A stretch of 45,045 nucleotides of DNA from an uncultured Muribaculaceae bacterium (GTDB taxonomy: Bacteria > Bacteroidota > Bacteroidia > Bacteroidales > Muribaculaceae), in NCBI GenBank assembly GCA_905209725.1, contig CAJLTZ010000005.1:1-45045 (forward strand), given 5' to 3'. Made by a program: the position numbers and the translations under genes. Under the pieces are notes generated by a model. It saw nothing but the letters and a program-made list of their open reading frames with translations, was not told the origin of the DNA and ran no database searches. Position 1 is the stretch's first letter, and every line of letters begins with the position of its first letter. Shown here one piece after another: positions 41,869 to 45,045 of this stretch.

Positions 41869-43095
41869 GTGTCTGAGCAAACCCTCCTCCGCTGGATAGT
41901 AGCAGTCAACATCGTGGTGGCCGGCACCTGTCCCGCCATCTTCCGCAATGATGCCTATCTCAACGTAGCGCTCTGCATCCTCATGGCCCTCTCGCCGCTG
42001 CTGCTCCTCTTCCGCAGTTGCCGGCGCACCCTCCCCCTCCTCGACATCCCCTTCCTCCTTTACGCCCTCTCCGCGCTATTACTACCCGCCATCTTCCATC
42101 CCGCCACATTGCGCTGGAGCACCCAGTTCTTCACCGCCGCCGGCGCCGTATGGTTTGCAATGATGGCGCGTGCCGTGCCCGCCGCCGGCCTCAGTCCCCG
42201 CCGTATCGTCACTATTCTCGAATGGCTTGTGGCCGCCTATGCCATCGTGCTGGTAATCCAGCAGATCTGCGTCATCTCCGGCCTCCCCGTATTCAACTCC
42301 GGACTTGTTTACACCTACGCCCCTTTCAAACTCAACTCGCTGATGACAGAACCGAGCCATAGCTCCTTCTTCCTCAGCGTCATGATGTTCTACCGCGGGC
42401 TGCAACTGCGACTCGTGCAACAGCGGAGCGTTCCGCAAGGCGCCTCCCTCCTTGCCGACCTTCGCACGCGCTGGTGGGTATGGCTCGCATTCTGCTGGGT
42501 GCTCTTCACCACCTGCAACGCCTCCGCCTATTTCTGGAGTCCCCTCGCGCTGCTTCCCTACATCGGGCGCCGCAACTATTACTATTACCTCAGCGCCGCC
42601 GCAGTGACGCTCATGATTGTCGCCCTCACGCCCATCGGGCAAAGCACACAGATCAAGCGCCTCACGCGAATGACGACGGCGATAGTCACCCTCGATCCCG
42701 ACAGCATAGACGCCGCCGACGAAAGCATCGCCGCGCGGGTAGGGCCCAGCATCTACGGTGCGCGGGCCGTTGACGTCTGCAGCCGTGACGCCTGGACCGG
42801 CCATGGCGTCGATGCCGACCGTCGCGACCTCACCCCGCCCCGTATTTTCGAAGAAGGCAGCGCCGGCGTGTTCCACACCTGGTATATCTATGGCATAGTA
42901 GCCGCCATATCATTGTGGATTGTCATAGTGGAGACCACCTTCAGGAAGCGTCTCTGGCCCACCTGGATAATCACGCTGGTGCTATTGCTCGTCAGCAGCG
43001 AAAGCAACTGGCAATTCTTCTGGTTCCCCATGCTCCTCGCCCTCCTCACCAGAAGCAACTCTAAATTTTCGGACAGGAGAACAGTAGAACATTAG
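41869..43095 (+). CDS. Wzy-like polysaccharide polymerase, C-terminus made of repeat sequence
   Basis: A 408-residue multi-pass membrane protein with about ten hydrophobic segments, including a pair near the N-terminus and three near the C-terminus, and a large soluble loop at about 265-335. Wzy polymerases have little sequence conservation, so the call rests on topology, on a typical TEPSHSSFF segment near residue 160 (compare the E-P-S-H motif of O-antigen ligase/polymerase families) and on its place between rfbC and the flippase gene. It joins repeat units in the periplasm. The start is a GTG. The last nine residues (FSDRRTVEH) are encoded by the capsule-locus repeat. Confidence 0.72.
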   Translation: MSEQTLLRWIVAVNIVVAGTCPAIFRNDAYLNVALCILMALSPLLLLFRSCRRTLPLLDIPFLLYALSALLLPAIFHPATLRWSTQFFTAAGAVWFAMMARAVPAAGLSPRRIVTILEWLVAAYAIVLVIQQICVISGLPVFNSGLVYTYAPFKLNSLMTEPSHSSFFLSVMMFYRGLQLRLVQQRSVPQGASLLADLRTRWWVWLAFCWVLFTTCNASAYFWSPLALLPYIGRRNYYYYLSAAAVTLMIVALTPIGQSTQIKRLTRMTTAIVTLDPDSIDAADESIAARVGPSIYGARAVDVCSRDAWTGHGVDADRRDLTPPRIFEEGSAGVFHTWYIYGIVAAISLWIVIVETTFRKRLWPTWIITLVLLLVSSESNWQFFWFPMLLALLTRSNSKFSDRRTVEH

Positions 43096-43125
43096 AAGCG
43101 ACCTCCTGTTCTCCTGTCAAAAGAA
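43072..43125. repeat. Capsule-locus repeat array 4 (wzy 3' end and gap)
   Basis: The direct core GACAGGAGAACAGTAGAAC (43072-43090) lies inside the end of the wzy-like gene, whose TAG stop (43093-43095) comes just after. The inverted part (CTCCTGTTCTCCTGTC, 43103-43118) is shortened. This is the only array whose direct core is translated. Confidence 0.92.
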
Positions 43126-43131
43126 GTAGCC

Positions 43132-43181
43132 CGACAGTCCGACAACTCCGATATGTCCGATATGTCCGACAAGTCCGATAA
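43132..43181. repeat. GTCCGA-type 9-bp tandem repeat before the flippase gene
   Basis: About five degenerate 9-base units of the form TCCGATATG / TCCGACAAG run up to 9 bases before the wzx start. They share the core GTCCRA with the AATTAGTCC array at 35794, so both may belong to one class of short intergenic repeats. Confidence 0.8.
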
Positions 43182-43189
43182 AAAAGCCT

Positions 43190-44701
43190 ATGAAGCAAGA
43201 TAACGACATTGACCGCGAAGAGGTCCCCGTCGGCGAGCCCCTCGCCGACGCCCCCGACGAAGCCGCCGCAGGCGAAGTCGGCAACCTCAAGCGCCAGGCC
43301 GTCAATAGCGTCCTCTGGCGCATCTTCGAGACCGGCGGCCGCCAGGTGATCTTCTTCATCATCAGCGTCGTCCTCGCCCGCCTCATCCTCCCCGAAAGCT
43401 ACGGCACAGTGGCAATGCTCACCATCTTCACCACCGTAGCCAACGCCTTCATCGACTCCGGCTTCTCCACCGCCCTAATCCGCAAGACCGACCGCACCCA
43501 GACCGACTGTAGCACCGTCTTCTGGTTCAACATCTTGGTAGCCCTTCTCTGCTACGCCATCCTCTTCCTCAGCGCCCCCCTCATCGCCCGCTTCTACGAC
43601 ATGCCCGTGCTCACCCCCGTGCTCCGCGTGTCGGCCATCTCTCTCGTGATTGGCTCCATCGTCGGCGTGCAGCGCGCTCTGCTCACCGCCGAACTCCGCT
43701 TCAAACTCCTCGCCAAACTCAACATCGCAGGCCTCCTCCTCTCCGGAGCCGCCGGCATCCTGCTCGCCTACCTCGACTTCCAGGTGTGGGCGCTCGTATG
43801 GAACGGCATCATCGGCACCACTGTCAGCACCATCCTCATCTGGATTTACGGTAAATGGCGCCCCACACTCGAATTCTCCAGGCAGAGCTTCAAGGAATTC
43901 TTCAGTTTCGGAAGCAAACTCCTCGCCTCCAGGCTCCTCGACACCGTTTACAATAATATCTCCGGCATCATCATCGGCAAGGTATACCGCGCCCGCGACC
44001 TCGCCTTCTACAATCGTGCCCAGAGCCTCGGCGACCTCACCTCCGCCATGCCTACCGGCGTGCTCCAGTCGGTCACCTTCCCCACCCTCTGCAAGATCCA
44101 GCACGACGACCGGTTGCTCGCCGACGGCTACCGCCGCATGATCCGCCTCTCCTGCTTCATCATCTTCCCCCTCACCCTCGGGCTCGGCGCCGTGGCCTAT
44201 CCTCTCATCAACGTGCTCCTCACCTCCCGCTGGTTGCCCGCAGCCGCCCTGCTCCAGATCCTTGCCTTCAGCAAGATGACCTATCCCTTCCACGCCATCA
44301 ACCTAAACCTCCTCGAAGTGAAAGGGCGCAGCGACCTCTTCTTCCGACTCGAGGTGATAAAGAAAATAATGGGCGTATCGATGCTCTTCATCACAGTGCC
44401 TTACGGCGTTGAGGCCATGATCTGGGGAGGACTGGTAACATCCGTAATCTGCATGGTGCTCAACTCATACTATACCGGCAAACTCATCAACTACGGATTC
44501 ATCAAGCAACTCAAAGACATCTTCTGGATCTTCCTACTGGCCTCTGCAATGTATGCCGCAGTAAAAATGCTGACTATCTGGATGGGCAACGGCATCTGGT
44601 CGCTCACCGCCGGTATCCTCCTGGGCGTAGCCATCTACGGCGCCGGCGCCTACCTCTTCCGCATGCCCGAGCTCGCCGAGCTCCGCCGCCTCCGCAAATA
44701 G
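43190..44701 (+). CDS. Oligosaccharide flippase, Wzx-type (MOP/PST superfamily)
   Basis: A 503-residue membrane protein with about 12-14 helices that should flip lipid-linked repeat units across the inner membrane. The conserved opening of the PST family, NLKRQAVNSVLWRIFETGGRQ, starts at about residue 30; FGSKLLASRLLDTVYNNISGIIIGKVY and LAFYNRAQSLGDLT are diagnostic further in. A 28-residue acidic extension (many Asp/Glu) precedes it. Its TAG stop is the first bases of repeat array 5. The gene order wzy-wzx makes a Wzx/Wzy-dependent pathway likely. Confidence 0.9.
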   Translation: MKQDNDIDREEVPVGEPLADAPDEAAAGEVGNLKRQAVNSVLWRIFETGGRQVIFFIISVVLARLILPESYGTVAMLTIFTTVANAFIDSGFSTALIRKTDRTQTDCSTVFWFNILVALLCYAILFLSAPLIARFYDMPVLTPVLRVSAISLVIGSIVGVQRALLTAELRFKLLAKLNIAGLLLSGAAGILLAYLDFQVWALVWNGIIGTTVSTILIWIYGKWRPTLEFSRQSFKEFFSFGSKLLASRLLDTVYNNISGIIIGKVYRARDLAFYNRAQSLGDLTSAMPTGVLQSVTFPTLCKIQHDDRLLADGYRRMIRLSCFIIFPLTLGLGAVAYPLINVLLTSRWLPAAALLQILAFSKMTYPFHAINLNLLEVKGRSDLFFRLEVIKKIMGVSMLFITVPYGVEAMIWGGLVTSVICMVLNSYYTGKLINYGFIKQLKDIFWIFLLASAMYAAVKMLTIWMGNGIWSLTAGILLGVAIYGAGAYLFRMPELAELRRLRK

Positions 44702-44921
44702 ACAGTAGAACCACTTCAAATTTTAGACAGGAGAACAGTAGAACAATAAAAGGCTGCTGCGGGCGTCCCGCGAGAGCGGGCGGCCGGTTGAGCGGGGCAA
44801 CGCTTGCGTTGCGCGCATAGCGACAGTAGAAGCGCTAATTTTTTTGGACAGGAGAACAGTAGAACAAACGTAGCAACCTCCTGTTCCTCCTGTTCTCCTG
44901 TCAAAAAGGGAGCAAAATAGA
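44701..44921. repeat. Capsule-locus repeat array 5 (downstream of the flippase gene)
   Basis: GACAGTAGAAC begins on the last base of the wzx stop codon. Direct cores lie at 44726-44744 and 44847-44865, with a partial copy at 44822-44832; an inverted core follows at 44883-44902. The direct core at 44847 and the inverted core at 44922-44940 are perfect 19-bp complements. A REP-like element is inserted between the two direct cores. No gene is visible from 44702 to the window end. Confidence 0.93.
44749..44818. repeat. REP-like palindromic element, copy 2, inside array 5
   Basis: Contains the same 27 bases as 32115-32141 (here 44786-44812), with the GGCAACGC/GCGTTGC palindrome, preceded by a second hairpin (CCCGC, GAGA, GCGGG at 44767-44780). 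It splits the surrounding 8-base repeat array, as if inserted or gained later. Confidence 0.72.
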
Positions 44922-45045
44922 GTTCTACTGTTCTCCTGTCAAAAATAATAGAGAAGTTCTACTGTCAAAAAAGGAAGCAAAAAAAGTTCTACTGTTCTCC
45001 TGTCAAAATAATAGAGAAGTTCTACTATCAAAAAAGGAAGCAAAA
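44922..45045. repeat. 64-bp tandem repeat at the window edge
   Basis: Two near-identical units start at 44922 and 44986. Each has an inverted core (GTTCTACTGTTCTCCTGTC), an AATAATAGAGAA spacer, a shorter GTTCTACTGTC-type copy (44956-44966; the second reads GTTCTACTATC, 45019-45029) and an AAGGAAGCAAAA tail. The second unit reaches the window end, so the array probably continues. Confidence 0.93.

Noticed and set aside
39955..45045. Integron-style cassettes with attC sites
   Set aside because: Position after stop codons is suggestive, but no integrase is visible and the core does not fit the GTTRRRY/RYYYAAC attC consensus.

Overview
The window is chromosomal DNA of a member of the Bacteroidales. 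The family is probably Muribaculaceae or a close relative; that is an inference from overall gene style, not from a marker search. Supporting signs are several near-consensus Bacteroidetes promoters (TTTG, 19-20 bp, TAnnTTTG), the absence of obvious Shine-Dalgarno sites, surface lipoproteins with an acidic residue pattern after the lipid-bearing Cys, DUF4835 and DUF5606 proteins, a long Bacteroidetes-type NusB, and a NusG-like UpxY protein heading a capsule locus.

From 1 to 9.9 kb on the + strand lie rlmB; a nusB-yajC-ybbR-coaE operon; a DUF5606 gene; and a TonB-dependent receptor paired with a large surface lipoprotein instead of SusD. That pair is preceded by a perfect promoter and a folded 5' leader. 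From 10 to 23.5 kb almost everything is on the - strand: htpG, a lone surface lipoprotein with BACON-like and GLUG-like parts, the string dnaN-exonuclease-coaBC-DUF4835-recN-permease-purC, and the ribosomal operon rpsF-rpsR-rplI. An etfB-etfA-acyl-CoA dehydrogenase operon follows (23.6-27.2 kb, -). It diverges from a probably leaderless periplasmic protein gene coupled to cstA. cstA converges on nhaA with no bases between the two stop codons. Then come bcp, and lepA downstream of a class I fumarase gene (all -).

From 35.9 kb to the end there is a capsule or exopolysaccharide locus on the + strand: upxY (antiterminator), wza (export lipoprotein), wzc (chain-length tyrosine kinase), rfbA and rfbC (two of the four dTDP-rhamnose steps), a Wzy-like polymerase and a Wzx-type flippase. 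The locus runs off the right edge.

The most unusual content is a repeat family confined to this locus. After wzc, every intergenic region is built from copies of an 8-bp-based unit (ACAGKAGA) in direct and then inverted orientation. The first copy starts at, or within 2 bases of, the stop codon in four of five cases; in the fifth the repeat is read into the end of the wzy-like gene. The arrays include an exact 56-bp duplication and a 64-bp tandem repeat at the window edge. They form long palindromes flanked by T then A runs, so they are not intrinsic terminators. Other points worth a second look are a NusB whose Bacteroidetes-specific middle module is tandemly duplicated, a junction-shaped RNA leader before the TonB receptor, a hairpin at the extreme 5' end of the rpsF mRNA, and a REP-like palindromic repeat present twice in the window.
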